Assembly: GCF_000024425.1 (NCBI RefSeq)
Contig: NC_013946.1
Coordinates: forward strand, 620,001 to 684,000
Reading direction: 5' to 3'
Origin: Meiothermus ruber DSM 1279
GTDB lineage: Bacteria > Deinococcota > Deinococci > Deinococcales > Thermaceae
Length of the DNA stretch: 64,000 nt
Positions 36,746-44,547 of this stretch are shown piece after piece. Under the pieces are notes generated by a model that was given only the letters and a program-made list of their open reading frames with translations, was not told the origin of the DNA and did not search any database. Numbering within the stretch: the stretch's first letter is position 1; the number at the start of each line of letters is the position of its first letter. A program made the position numbers and the translations under genes.

Positions 36746-36754
36746 GTGAATGCT

Positions 36755-38035
36755 ATGCGCCAACTGTTTGCCACCCTGGCCCTGCTGCTGGGCTCGTTTT
36801 CGCTGGCCTCGCCGGCCCAAGACCTCTTCGACCAGGCCAGCTTCTATCTGGAGTTTTATTACAACGGCCCGGCCACGCTCAACCTCAAAGAGCTGACGGC
36901 CCGCTACCAGAGCGCACTCGATCGCGCCTGTGCTCCCCAGAAAGATACCTGCCCCTACGAGCAAGCCGTGCCCATCATCGAGCAGATGCTGGGGGAACTC
37001 AACGACAACCACACCTATTATCTGAGCCCCGAGGAATTGCGGGGCTCCCGTGAAAGCCGTCAGGGCAACGCCCCTTCCCGCACGCTGCGCATTGGTGTCA
37101 GCCACCTGCCCGTACCTGGTTCCCGCGATCGCCTCATTGTGGATGTGGTGGAAGGGGGGCCAGCCGACGAGGCCGGACTGGCCTATGGCGACCGCATCAT
37201 CGCCATTAACGGTCGGCTTCTGAGCGAGTTCCCCGACGATAACCAGGTCGTTCAGTTCCTGACGCAGTCGGTGCAGTCGGGGCGCCCGGTGGTCTTAACC
37301 ATTCTGCGCGGCCCTGAGCGCCAGCGCCTCGAGATCACCCTAACCGGACGCGAGATTAATCTGGCCCGCTTCCCCTCCCTCAAAATTAGGCCCGATGGTG
37401 TAGGGGTGCTCAAAATTCCCAACTTCGATGCGCAGGGCCAGGTGGGCCGTCGGGTGCATGAGCTGGTGCGCGAGGCCCAGCAGAAAAATGTGCGGGCCTT
37501 GGTGCTGGAGTTGCGTGGAAACAGCGGTGGCCTGCTCAACGAGATGATACTGGCGGCAGCCGCTTTCCTGGACGATGCTTATGTGGCCCTGGTAGACCGC
37601 TACCAGACCGAGCGCGCTGAGTTTCGCATCCGCGATGGGCGGCTCACCATTATCCGCAACGGCCAGACCGAGAGCGCCAACCTCCCCTTCCTGGCCCGCT
37701 GGCGCGGCCCGCTGGTGGTGCTGGTTGATGGAAACACCGCTTCAGGGGGGGAGTACCTGGCCTCGGCCATCCAGCGAGCCAAGGTGGGGCCGCTGGTTGG
37801 GGTGGCCACCCTGGGCATCGGCAATACCACCACCCGGCCCTTCAATCTGATCAACGGGGGGGCTTTGAGCATCTCCTACAACCGGGCCTTTTTCGCCGAT
37901 GGCACACCCTACCCACCCCGGGCCATCCCAGACTTTGTGGTGGAGAGCTCCCTTGAGCAGCTAGCCAACACTGGGCGCGACCTGCCGTTCGAAAAAGCCC
38001 TGGAGGCGCTGGGCATAAAGTCGGCTGGCCGCTAA
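36755..38035 (+). CDS. S41-family peptidase-like protein, second tandem copy
   Basis: This 426-residue protein has a signal peptide and the same mature start as its upstream neighbour (SPAQDLFDQASF), so the two arose by duplication. A PDZ domain (about 115-210; EGGPADEAGLAYGDRIIAING) and an S41 domain (about 215-420) follow. LELRGNSGGLLNEM and NTASGGEYLASAIQRAK mark the active-site region with Ser. At the usual Lys position it has GVATLGIGNTTTR, with Ile in place of Lys. The start may be ATG 36755 or GTG 36746, right after the previous stop; the two genes are probably co-transcribed. Confidence 0.8.
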   Translation: MRQLFATLALLLGSFSLASPAQDLFDQASFYLEFYYNGPATLNLKELTARYQSALDRACAPQKDTCPYEQAVPIIEQMLGELNDNHTYYLSPEELRGSRESRQGNAPSRTLRIGVSHLPVPGSRDRLIVDVVEGGPADEAGLAYGDRIIAINGRLLSEFPDDNQVVQFLTQSVQSGRPVVLTILRGPERQRLEITLTGREINLARFPSLKIRPDGVGVLKIPNFDAQGQVGRRVHELVREAQQKNVRALVLELRGNSGGLLNEMILAAAAFLDDAYVALVDRYQTERAEFRIRDGRLTIIRNGQTESANLPFLARWRGPLVVLVDGNTASGGEYLASAIQRAKVGPLVGVATLGIGNTTTRPFNLINGGALSISYNRAFFADGTPYPPRAIPDFVVESSLEQLANTGRDLPFEKALEALGIKSAGR

Positions 38036-38136
38036 AGCGATACGCTGATGGGCCGATCACACAGGGGGTGATGCGGGGTGTGGGTTGAAAATTACAACAC
38101 AACCCGCTTGAGCTGCTTACAATCTGGGTAAATCGT

Positions 38137-38610
38137 ATGAAAGTTTCTACGCGTCTCGTCTTCCTACCCGTGACCACCGATTCGGCTGTAATTGTGCACA
38201 ACCTGTACTTAAACTGCCCCACCTACATTGCCCTGATTGGGGGGGATATGCCCACCCTCAACGATATTCAACGTGAGCTCGAGACCCTGCGCCACGACAC
38301 CAGGCGCCAGGCTGTATTGCTGATGCAAGAGGGTCGCGCCGTGGGTTTTCTGGACTACAAGGTGGCCTACCCCGATCTGCACTCGGCCACCATCAGCCTG
38401 CTGCTCATCGAGGAAAGGCTTCAGGGCCAGGGCTTGGGCAAGGCCGCTGTGGAGCAGCTCGAGGCTCAGTTGCGCAGCCGGATGAATCGGTTGTACGCCG
38501 TGGTCTATGGTAACAACGAGCAGGCCAAATGCTTCTGGGAGCGGGTGGGCTTTGAGCATCTGCGTGATAGCGGCCCGACCCTGAGCTGGTATATGAAGTC
38601 TCTGCAGTAG
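38137..38610 (+). CDS. GNAT-family N-acetyltransferase
   Basis: The 157-residue protein shows the GNAT acetyl-CoA site ERLQGQGLGKAAVEQLEAQL (about 88-107; R/Q-x-x-G-x-G/A) and the C-terminal NNEQAKCFWERVGFEH. The substrate is not identifiable. TACAAT (38118-38123) upstream is a likely -10 box giving a leader of only a few nucleotides. A start at 38248 would cut off the first beta strand, so the longer form is kept. Confidence 0.85.
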   Translation: MKVSTRLVFLPVTTDSAVIVHNLYLNCPTYIALIGGDMPTLNDIQRELETLRHDTRRQAVLLMQEGRAVGFLDYKVAYPDLHSATISLLLIEERLQGQGLGKAAVEQLEAQLRSRMNRLYAVVYGNNEQAKCFWERVGFEHLRDSGPTLSWYMKSLQ

Positions 38611-38626
38611 TTTTGGGGGTATTTCC

Positions 38627-39412
38627 GTGGATCTGGGCATTGCGGGCAGGCTGGCCCTGGTAACAGGAGCGTCGCAAGGAATTGGGCGGGCTGTTGCGAT
38701 CACTTTGGCGGAAGAGGGGGCTCGAGTGGTCGTGACAGCCCGAAACCAACAGAAACTCGAAGAACTGGTGCACGAAATTAGAGCGGCTGGGGGAGAGGCC
38801 CACGCCATTGCGGCCGACCTCACGCAAGACCGCGCGCTCGAGCACCTGATTGCCCAGACGCAAAAGCTGGGTACCGTGGAGCTTTTTCTGGGCAACACGG
38901 CGGGGCCTAAGCCCGGGGCGGCACGAGATTTGAAGGTGCAAGACATTCGTGTGGCTGCAGAGCAGCTTTGGTATCCGATGGTGGCTCTGGTTAATGCGCT
39001 GCTTCCCGGTATGCAGTCGAGGCAGTTTGGCCGCATTCTGTTCATCACCTCGCTGGCAGCGAAGGAGCCCATTGAGAACCTGGCCCTGTCCAACGCCCTG
39101 CGGGCCGGCCTGACCGGTTATGCCAAAACCCTGGCTAGGGAGGTGGCGCCCTTTGGTATCACGGTTAACACCCTGGGGCCAGGTTATACCCGCACGGAGC
39201 GGGTTGAGGAGGTATTTGCTTTCCGTGCCCAACAGCAGGGTATCAGCCTGGAAGCCGCGTATGCCCAGCAAACTGCCCAGATACCGGCTGGTCGGATGGC
39301 CTACCCGCAAGAAATTGCCGATGTGGCTGTTTTTCTGCTCTCGGCCAGGGCCGGCTACCTGACCGGCCAGGCCATCATGGTGGAGGGCGGGGCTATCCGG
39401 GGATTGCTTTAG
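38627..39412 (+). CDS. SDR-family protein lacking the catalytic Tyr-Lys pair
   Basis: This short-chain dehydrogenase-like protein of 261 residues has an intact nucleotide motif (VTGASQGIGRA, about 13-23) and a C-terminal LTGQAIMVEGGAIRG. Aligned with the FabG of this same window without gaps, the active-site Ser is kept (FITSLAAKEP), but Tyr is replaced by Ser and Lys by Arg in LALSNALRAGL. A subgroup of FabG-like proteins with this change is known, and its reaction is unclear. The start is GTG, 16 nt after the GNAT gene. The usual label 3-oxoacyl-ACP reductase should not be assumed. Confidence 0.8.
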   Translation: MDLGIAGRLALVTGASQGIGRAVAITLAEEGARVVVTARNQQKLEELVHEIRAAGGEAHAIAADLTQDRALEHLIAQTQKLGTVELFLGNTAGPKPGAARDLKVQDIRVAAEQLWYPMVALVNALLPGMQSRQFGRILFITSLAAKEPIENLALSNALRAGLTGYAKTLAREVAPFGITVNTLGPGYTRTERVEEVFAFRAQQQGISLEAAYAQQTAQIPAGRMAYPQEIADVAVFLLSARAGYLTGQAIMVEGGAIRGLL

Positions 39413-39483
39413 AGGGGTTGGGCTGCTTGGCTGGGAAACGTTGGTTTGGCAGAACCGGCATAGACGAAGCCGCAGGTTTGGCG

Positions 39484-40059
39484 TCACGGGCCTTGTAGCT
39501 CAACTATCCGGTCTACCAGGGAAAGCCAGCTTTTGTCGTGTGTGGCAATCACCACACCACCCCTGGAGCGCGCCTGCTGTACCAGGTTTTCCAGCAAGCC
39601 CCGCCCTTGTGCGTCTAGGGCAGCTTCGGGCTCGTCCAGTAGCCAGATATCGGGATTTTGCAGGTGCAATCGGGCCATGGCCAGGCGCTTTTTCATGCCG
39701 CTGCTGTAGCTCAGGACAGGCTTGTCGTGTGGAAGCCCAAATTGGGTCAGCGCGGCCCGAATTTCACTGCGACCACCGGTTTTTCCATCGAGCCGAAGTG
39801 CGTAGTGCAGGTTTTCAGCTCCGGTAAAGTGCCGGTGGAAAGCCGGTGGATTAGCCAAGAAGCCCACCCTTCCGCTTAGCTTGACCGAACCCTGGGTGGG
39901 ACGCACCAACCCAGCCAGCACCCGCAACAGGGTGGTTTTGCCCACGCCGTTGGGGCCTACCAGGGCGACGGCTTCGTGTTGAGCCAGTTGAAAATCCAGG
40001 TTGCGCAGCACCCAGTCCCGCCCGTAACGTTTGGAAACGGCTATGGCTTCGATAAGCAT
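39484..40059 (-). CDS. ABC transporter ATP-binding protein, CcmA-like
   Basis: This is a compact 191-residue ATPase: Walker A GPNGVGKTT (about 33-41), a short signature SYSSGMKKRLAMARLHL (about 119), Walker B IWLLDEPEAALD (about 140) and the switch His in IATHDKSW. The small size and the SSGMKKR signature fit CcmA, the ATPase of cytochrome c maturation, which drives haem release. It lies 21 nt after a CcdA-like gene, supporting a cytochrome c role. Partner genes ccmB, ccmC or ccmF are not in the window. The start at 40059 is 7 nt after TATGGT (40067-40072, minus strand). Confidence 0.75.
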   Translation of the reverse strand: MLIEAIAVSKRYGRDWVLRNLDFQLAQHEAVALVGPNGVGKTTLLRVLAGLVRPTQGSVKLSGRVGFLANPPAFHRHFTGAENLHYALRLDGKTGGRSEIRAALTQFGLPHDKPVLSYSSGMKKRLAMARLHLQNPDIWLLDEPEAALDAQGRGLLENLVQQARSRGGVVIATHDKSWLSLVDRIVELQGP

Positions 40060-40080
40060 AGAACATACCATACACGCCGA

Positions 40081-40773
40081 CTACTGGCCGATGAGAATTT
40101 TCTCGAGGTTTAGCAGCCGCTCGGGGGTGATTTTTATAAAGAAGCTGTTGAGCCGGGTGAAAGTGCCGGTGAACATCAGGATGCCCATTGCGACCAGGGC
40201 CACCCCTGCTACCGCCTCGGCCCAGCGGGAAAAGCGGGCCGCCTGGCGCAGCACAGGGCGGATGCGGTCGGTCAACAGGGCCACCAGCAAAAACGGAACC
40301 GCCAACCCCAGGATGTAAGCCAGTAGGGAATTGATCCCACCCCCGGCCGCGGTGAGGGTAAGAATGCCCCCCAGGATCGGGCCAATGCAGGGAGTCCAGC
40401 CCAGTCCCAGAACGGCGCCGAGCACAAAAGCCCCCCAGGGGCGGCTGGTGTCCCCTTGGTATCGTAAATTAACGCCCCATTGGGGTTTCAGGCCCAGCAT
40501 GTACAGACCCAGCAGCACCAGGATTGCACCACCTGCTTGGCCCAGCAACTGCCGGTTTTCCGATAAAAAACTGCCCAGCAGGGTGAAGGGGAGCCCCAGT
40601 AGCAAGAACAGCAGCGAGAAACCACCCACAAAGAAAAGGGCGTTGAGCAGCGGTCGTCCCCGCTCTCCACCCAAGTACAGCAGGTATGTGGGCACCAGGG
40701 GTAGTACACAGGGGGAGAGGAAGGAAAGAATACCAGCTAGAAAAGCCGCTACCACACTCATGGCTGCCATCAT
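40081..40773 (-). CDS. ccdA: Cytochrome c biogenesis protein CcdA-like (thiol-disulfide membrane transporter)
   Basis: The 230-residue membrane protein has six hydrophobic segments and the two CcdA Cys motifs: LSFLSPCVLPLVPTYL (about 18-33) and GWTPCIGPILGGI (about 129). CcdA carries electrons from cytoplasmic thioredoxin across the membrane to keep the Cys of apocytochromes reduced for haem attachment. The start is the first of two ATGs at 40770-40773. It precedes the CcmA-like gene and is divergent from the ABC ATPase at 40835. Confidence 0.9.
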   Translation of the reverse strand: MMAAMSVVAAFLAGILSFLSPCVLPLVPTYLLYLGGERGRPLLNALFFVGGFSLLFLLLGLPFTLLGSFLSENRQLLGQAGGAILVLLGLYMLGLKPQWGVNLRYQGDTSRPWGAFVLGAVLGLGWTPCIGPILGGILTLTAAGGGINSLLAYILGLAVPFLLVALLTDRIRPVLRQAARFSRWAEAVAGVALVAMGILMFTGTFTRLNSFFIKITPERLLNLEKILIGQ

Positions 40774-40822
40774 AGACCTGAAGCCCCAGGACATTCGTAA
40801 GTTTTTATGATTCGGTTGGCGG

Positions 40823-40828
40823 TAGGCT
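40823..40828 (+). promoter_or_regulatory. -10 box TAGGCT, leaderless promoter of the ABC ATPase
   Basis: TAGGCT ends 6 nt before the ATG at 40835 in a 61-nt divergent gap. No -35 is obvious. Confidence 0.4.
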
Positions 40829-40834
40829 AGGGGT

Positions 40835-41848
40835 ATGTTGCGGGTGATAGGGCTCGGCAAAAGCTATCCGGGGTTCCGGCTGCAGGTCTCCCTCGAGGTC
40901 GGCGTGGGGCAAACCCTGGCCTTGCTGGGGCCTTCGGGCAGCGGTAAGAGCACGCTTTTGCGGCTGATAGCGGGTTTGGAGGCACCGGAGGTCGGTCAGG
41001 TCTGGCTGGAGCAGACCGAACTCACCCCCCTGGCGCCGGAAGCGCGCCGGGTGGGGTTTGTGTTTCAGGATTATGCCCTGTTTCCACACCTATCGGTCTG
41101 GGAAAACATTGCCTTTGGCCTGCGGGAGGCCCGCTGGGATGGCGCAAGCATACGGCGGCGTGTGGCCGAACTGCTGGATTTGACCCATTTAGGGCCCCAC
41201 GCGCAAAAACGTCCCAACCAGCTTTCGGGCGGTGAGCGCCAGCGGGTGGCCCTGGCTCGAGCCCTGGCCAACCGGCCCCGCCTGCTGCTGCTGGATGAGC
41301 CGCTGGGTGCTCTGGATCTGAAGCTGCGGCACGAACTGCTGTGGGAGCTGCGGGCCATTTTGCGGCAGGCGGGGGTGCCGACCATTGTGGTGACCCACGA
41401 CCAGTCCGAGGCTTTTGTAATCGCCCAGCAGATTGCCCTGCTGAGGGGAGGTGCGGTTGTGCAGGTGGGTTCGCCTGAGCAGCTTTTTCGCCATCCAAAA
41501 AACGCCTGGGTGGCCGGCTTTCTGGGCCACCGCAACCTGCTGTCGGCCGATCAGAGCCAGCAGATGGGGTTGCCGGCTCGCCCGCACCTGCTGCCGCCGG
41601 AGGCCATCACCCTGGGCCAAGGGGAAGAAGCGCGGGTAGAAGAGCGGGTTTTTAAGGGTTTTGTGGTGGGCCTCGAGCTGCTCTGGCGAGGCTGTAAGCT
41701 GTACCTGGAGGGCCCGGAGCTGGGGCTGTACCCCGGCGATACCACCCAGCTTGGGATCGATTGGTCTAGGGTGGTTGCGCTGGAGGAGGAGCCCTCGAGT
41801 ACCCCGGGGGCTGCGCAACCCTCGCTGGAAGCTCCTCGAGCCCGCTAG
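40835..41848 (+). CDS. ABC transporter ATP-binding protein, probably for thiamine or a related solute
   Basis: The 337-residue protein has Walker A GPSGSGKSTLL (about 33), the Q-loop in FVFQDYALFPH, signature QLSGGERQRVALARAL (about 129), Walker B LLLLDEPLGALD and the switch VVTHDQSEA. A C-terminal regulatory (TOBE-like) domain covers about 240-320. The layout is that of CysA/PotA/ThiQ-type importers. The next gene, 13 nt away, is thiamine diphosphokinase, so thiamine import is the best guess; this is inference from context only. No permease or binding-protein gene is adjacent. Confidence 0.8.
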   Translation: MLRVIGLGKSYPGFRLQVSLEVGVGQTLALLGPSGSGKSTLLRLIAGLEAPEVGQVWLEQTELTPLAPEARRVGFVFQDYALFPHLSVWENIAFGLREARWDGASIRRRVAELLDLTHLGPHAQKRPNQLSGGERQRVALARALANRPRLLLLDEPLGALDLKLRHELLWELRAILRQAGVPTIVVTHDQSEAFVIAQQIALLRGGAVVQVGSPEQLFRHPKNAWVAGFLGHRNLLSADQSQQMGLPARPHLLPPEAITLGQGEEARVEERVFKGFVVGLELLWRGCKLYLEGPELGLYPGDTTQLGIDWSRVVALEEEPSSTPGAAQPSLEAPRAR

Positions 41849-41861
41849 GCGGTGCTGATCC

Positions 41862-42500
41862 ATGCAACGCTTCACCATTCTGCTAGGCGGTCTGGTTACC
41901 CCGACCGAGCGGCTCAAGGCCCAGGTGGCCGGGAGTCGGGTTATTGCTGCGGATGGCGGTATGCGCCACGCCCAAGCCCTGGGGCTTCAGGCCGAGCTGT
42001 GGGTAGGCGATTTCGACTCGGCCCCGGCGGAACTCCAGCAGGCCTATGCCCAGGTGCCGCGCGAAACCTATCCGGTGGCCAAGGACTTCACCGACGGTGA
42101 GCTGGCCATCGAGGCTGCCCTGGCCCGGGGGGCGGCACAGCTTGTTCTGGTGGGGGCCATGGGGGGTCAGACCGACCAGACCCTGGCCCACCTGCTGCTG
42201 GGTATCCGGCTGGCTCAGCAGGGGGTGCCGACCCTGCTAACCTCGGGCAGCGAGGAGGCCCACCCTTTATTGCCTGGAGCCCTGCGGCTGGACTTACCCC
42301 TCCACAGCAAGCTGAGCTTGCTACCGCTGGGTGGTTTTTCCGGCCTGAGTCTGCGTGGGGTGCGCTGGCCGCTACAAAAAGCCAGCATACCGTTGGGAAG
42401 TACCCAGACCCTTTCCAACCTGGCTGTAGGCCCGGTGGAGATCGAACTCGAGGCTGGCTACGGGGTGGTGGTGGCCTACCCTGAGCCGGCAACCTTGTGA
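41862..42500 (+). CDS. thiN: Thiamine diphosphokinase
   Basis: The 212-residue protein has the TPK core: VIAADGGMRHAQALG (about 28-42), WVGDFDSAP (about 47), KDFTDGELAIEAAL (about 68-81) and VLVGAMGGQTDQTLAHLLL (about 88-106). It converts thiamine to thiamine diphosphate using ATP. The smaller C-terminal beta domain closes the active site across the dimer. It probably forms an operon with the ABC ATPase 13 nt upstream. Its 3' end overlaps the convergent hypothetical gene by 25 nt. Confidence 0.93.
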   Translation: MQRFTILLGGLVTPTERLKAQVAGSRVIAADGGMRHAQALGLQAELWVGDFDSAPAELQQAYAQVPRETYPVAKDFTDGELAIEAALARGAAQLVLVGAMGGQTDQTLAHLLLGIRLAQQGVPTLLTSGSEEAHPLLPGALRLDLPLHSKLSLLPLGGFSGLSLRGVRWPLQKASIPLGSTQTLSNLAVGPVEIELEAGYGVVVAYPEPATL

Positions 42501-42973
42501 AATTCGTCCAGGAACAGCCCCAGGGCTTCCGCCAGGTGTTCTTGCTCGAGCATGGCCTGCTCAAATGCCGAGGGTTCATCCAGCAGGGCGGGCAGGCGCA
42601 GCCACCCCAGGTAGTAGCGCCCGGCCAGACCCGGTTCCTTGAGCCGAAGCCGCTCGGTGTGCGAGAGAAGGGTTTCGAAGGCCTCAGGGCTGTGCAGCAC
42701 GGGGTATTGTTGCGGGGGTAAACGCTTCAGGAAAGCTTTGAGCAGGCCGGGGTTGGACCAGAAGCCAAAATTAATCTCGTCGGAGATTTGTTCGATGCGC
42801 GATAAAAGCGCAGGATCACCCTGACGGCCTACCAGCTTGCGCACCAGCTCACTGCGGCGAAGGCGCAAGGTGGCATACTCGCACAGCGAGTAGAGCTTGC
42901 CGGGGAAGAAGTCCAGGGCCTCGCGCAGGCGGTGCGCAATGACGTAGTCCTGGTATTCCCTGAAGGGATCCAC
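42476..42973 (-). CDS. Hypothetical protein, mostly helical
   Basis: I do not recognise a family. The 165-residue product is charged and probably all-helical, with EYQDYVIAHRLREALDFFPGKLY near the start and a Leu-rich C-terminus (EQAMLEQEHLAEALGLFLDEF). There is no signal peptide or membrane segment. The start is taken as GTG 42973, preceded by AGAGG and by CACAAT 6 nt upstream; TTG at 42991 is an alternative. It overlaps the end of thiN by 25 nt in convergent orientation. Confidence 0.6.
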   Translation of the reverse strand: MDPFREYQDYVIAHRLREALDFFPGKLYSLCEYATLRLRRSELVRKLVGRQGDPALLSRIEQISDEINFGFWSNPGLLKAFLKRLPPQQYPVLHSPEAFETLLSHTERLRLKEPGLAGRYYLGWLRLPALLDEPSAFEQAMLEQEHLAEALGLFLDEFHKVAGSG

Positions 42974-43076
42974 GCCTCTATTGTGCGACAAGGTGGGGGT
43001 TTAATGAAAGAAGCCACCGCAGAGAAAATACCGCTTCTTTGGTGGGGGCTTCACCCATTCTGGGTTACCGACGCGG

Positions 43077-43082
43077 TATATT
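43077..43082 (+). promoter_or_regulatory. -10 box TATATT, leaderless promoter
   Basis: TATATT ends 5 nt before the ATG at 43088, which supports that start over the longer frames opening at 42932 or 43004. Confidence 0.5.
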
Positions 43083-43087
43083 CAGGT

Positions 43088-43318
43088 ATGGATACCCGGG
43101 GTTGGGTGCTCAAAGCCATCGAGACGCTGCGCTTTGCCAGCGAAAAGGACATTATGCGTTGGCTGGACGAGGAGGGTGAGACCCTGTCCAAAGACGAGCT
43201 TCGACGCACCCTCGAGCTGCTGCTGCAGGAAGACCAGCTCGAGCTCAAAAACGATCTCTTCCGCCTCAAGCGCAAAAGCGGCAGTCAATCGGCTTTCGAT
43301 AGCCTGTTCAAGGACTGA
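43088..43318 (+). CDS. Small hypothetical protein, winged-helix-like
   Basis: The 76-residue product starts MDTRGWVLKAIETLRFASEKDIMRWLDEEG in two helices, then DELRRTLELLLQEDQLELKNDLFRLK; the pattern helix-helix-helix-strand suggests a small winged-helix fold, though no family was recognised. It is acidic and cytoplasmic. Its stop (TGA 43316-43318) is close to the M28 peptidase gene. Confidence 0.6.
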   Translation: MDTRGWVLKAIETLRFASEKDIMRWLDEEGETLSKDELRRTLELLLQEDQLELKNDLFRLKRKSGSQSAFDSLFKD

Positions 43319-43365
43319 TGGCCCTGCCCCATCCAACTCATGGGCCGGATGGCACAATTTGGGGC

Positions 43366-44541
43366 ATGGGCCGACAATTGTTTTTGCGTGGGGCCCTGGG
43401 GCTGGTGGCCATCGGGCTGCTGGCCCTGGCCCAGGCTTTTTCTACCGAGCGCATGCAGGCCGATCTGCAGGCCCTGCTGTCACAGGGGCCGCGGGTCGCG
43501 GGCCTGCCCGCCACCACTGCCGCTGGAGAATACCTGGCCGCCGAGCTGCGCAAGGTGGGCTACACGGTGGAATTCCAGCCCTTCACCTACAGCCGCACCC
43601 GCGACCAGGGCTCGAGCCTTTTGGTGGGGACGACCAGCTTTCCGGTGAGCAGCGTGGCGGGCAGCCCGGGCCGACGGGTGGAGGGGCCGCTGGCAGTGGT
43701 GCCCGGGGCGGGGCTGGCCGCCGACTTCGCCGACCTGAACCTGCAGGGCGCCATTGCGGTGGTGCGCCGGGGAGGGATTCCCGGCCTCGAGAAGGCCCGG
43801 CTGGCTGCCGAGCGGGGGGCTGTGGGCCTTATCCTGCTGACCGAGGAGCCCAGCGGTACCCGCTTCACCTTTGGCGGCAATAGCCCCATTCCGGGGGTGA
43901 CCCTCTCGCAGAGTGATGGCGCTGGGCTCTTCAGCCAGGCGGGAACCCGCGCCGTGCTGGACGTGCGCATCGTGACCGAGGAGGTACAGGGGCGCAACGT
44001 GATCGCCAGGCGCAGCAGCCAGAATCCGCTGGTGATTGTGGGGGCCCACTACGACTCGGTTCCGGGCAGCCCAGGGGCCAACGACAACGCCTCGGGCACC
44101 GTCACGGTGCTCGAGCTGGCCCGCCAACTGGCCGACAGCCCCCTCGCAGCGCAGATCTGGTTCCTGTTTTTCGACGGGGAAGAGGACGGGTTGTGGGGCT
44201 CGCGCCGGTTTGTTGAACAGAACCCCGAAATTGTGCGGGGCCTGAAGGGCATGCTCAACCTGGACATGGTGGGCGTCAACGTGAATGGCACCCTGGGCAT
44301 CGGCGGAAGCGGTGAATTGCGGGCGCTGGCCGACTGCAACGCCCTGCAGGTGGCCTGTGGCAGCGCGCCGGGTGGGGGCAGCGACCACGTGCCCTTTGCC
44401 CAGGCCGGGGTGCCGGTGCTCTTCTTCTTCCGCGGCCTCGACCCCAACTACCACCGCCCCACCGACACCTTGGCCGACCCCGTGCTGATGGCCCAGACCG
44501 GCCAGGTGGTGCGGGGGATTCTGGAAAGGCTGCTGCGCTAG
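43366..44541 (+). CDS. M28-family zinc aminopeptidase, exported
   Basis: The 391-residue protein has a signal peptide (about 1-22, LVAIGLLALAQAF), a PA-like insertion (about 105-175) and the M28 catalytic domain. Zinc ligands are visible: His in VGAHYDSVPG, Asp in GANDNASGT, the Glu pair in FFDGEEDGLWGS, Asp in LNLDMVGVN and His in NYHRPTDT. Such enzymes remove N-terminal residues from peptides outside the cytoplasm. The start ATG at 43366 gives a normal signal peptide; CACAAT 8 nt upstream may be its -10 box. Confidence 0.9.
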   Translation: MGRQLFLRGALGLVAIGLLALAQAFSTERMQADLQALLSQGPRVAGLPATTAAGEYLAAELRKVGYTVEFQPFTYSRTRDQGSSLLVGTTSFPVSSVAGSPGRRVEGPLAVVPGAGLAADFADLNLQGAIAVVRRGGIPGLEKARLAAERGAVGLILLTEEPSGTRFTFGGNSPIPGVTLSQSDGAGLFSQAGTRAVLDVRIVTEEVQGRNVIARRSSQNPLVIVGAHYDSVPGSPGANDNASGTVTVLELARQLADSPLAAQIWFLFFDGEEDGLWGSRRFVEQNPEIVRGLKGMLNLDMVGVNVNGTLGIGGSGELRALADCNALQVACGSAPGGGSDHVPFAQAGVPVLFFFRGLDPNYHRPTDTLADPVLMAQTGQVVRGILERLLR

Positions 44542-44547
44542 TTCCCT

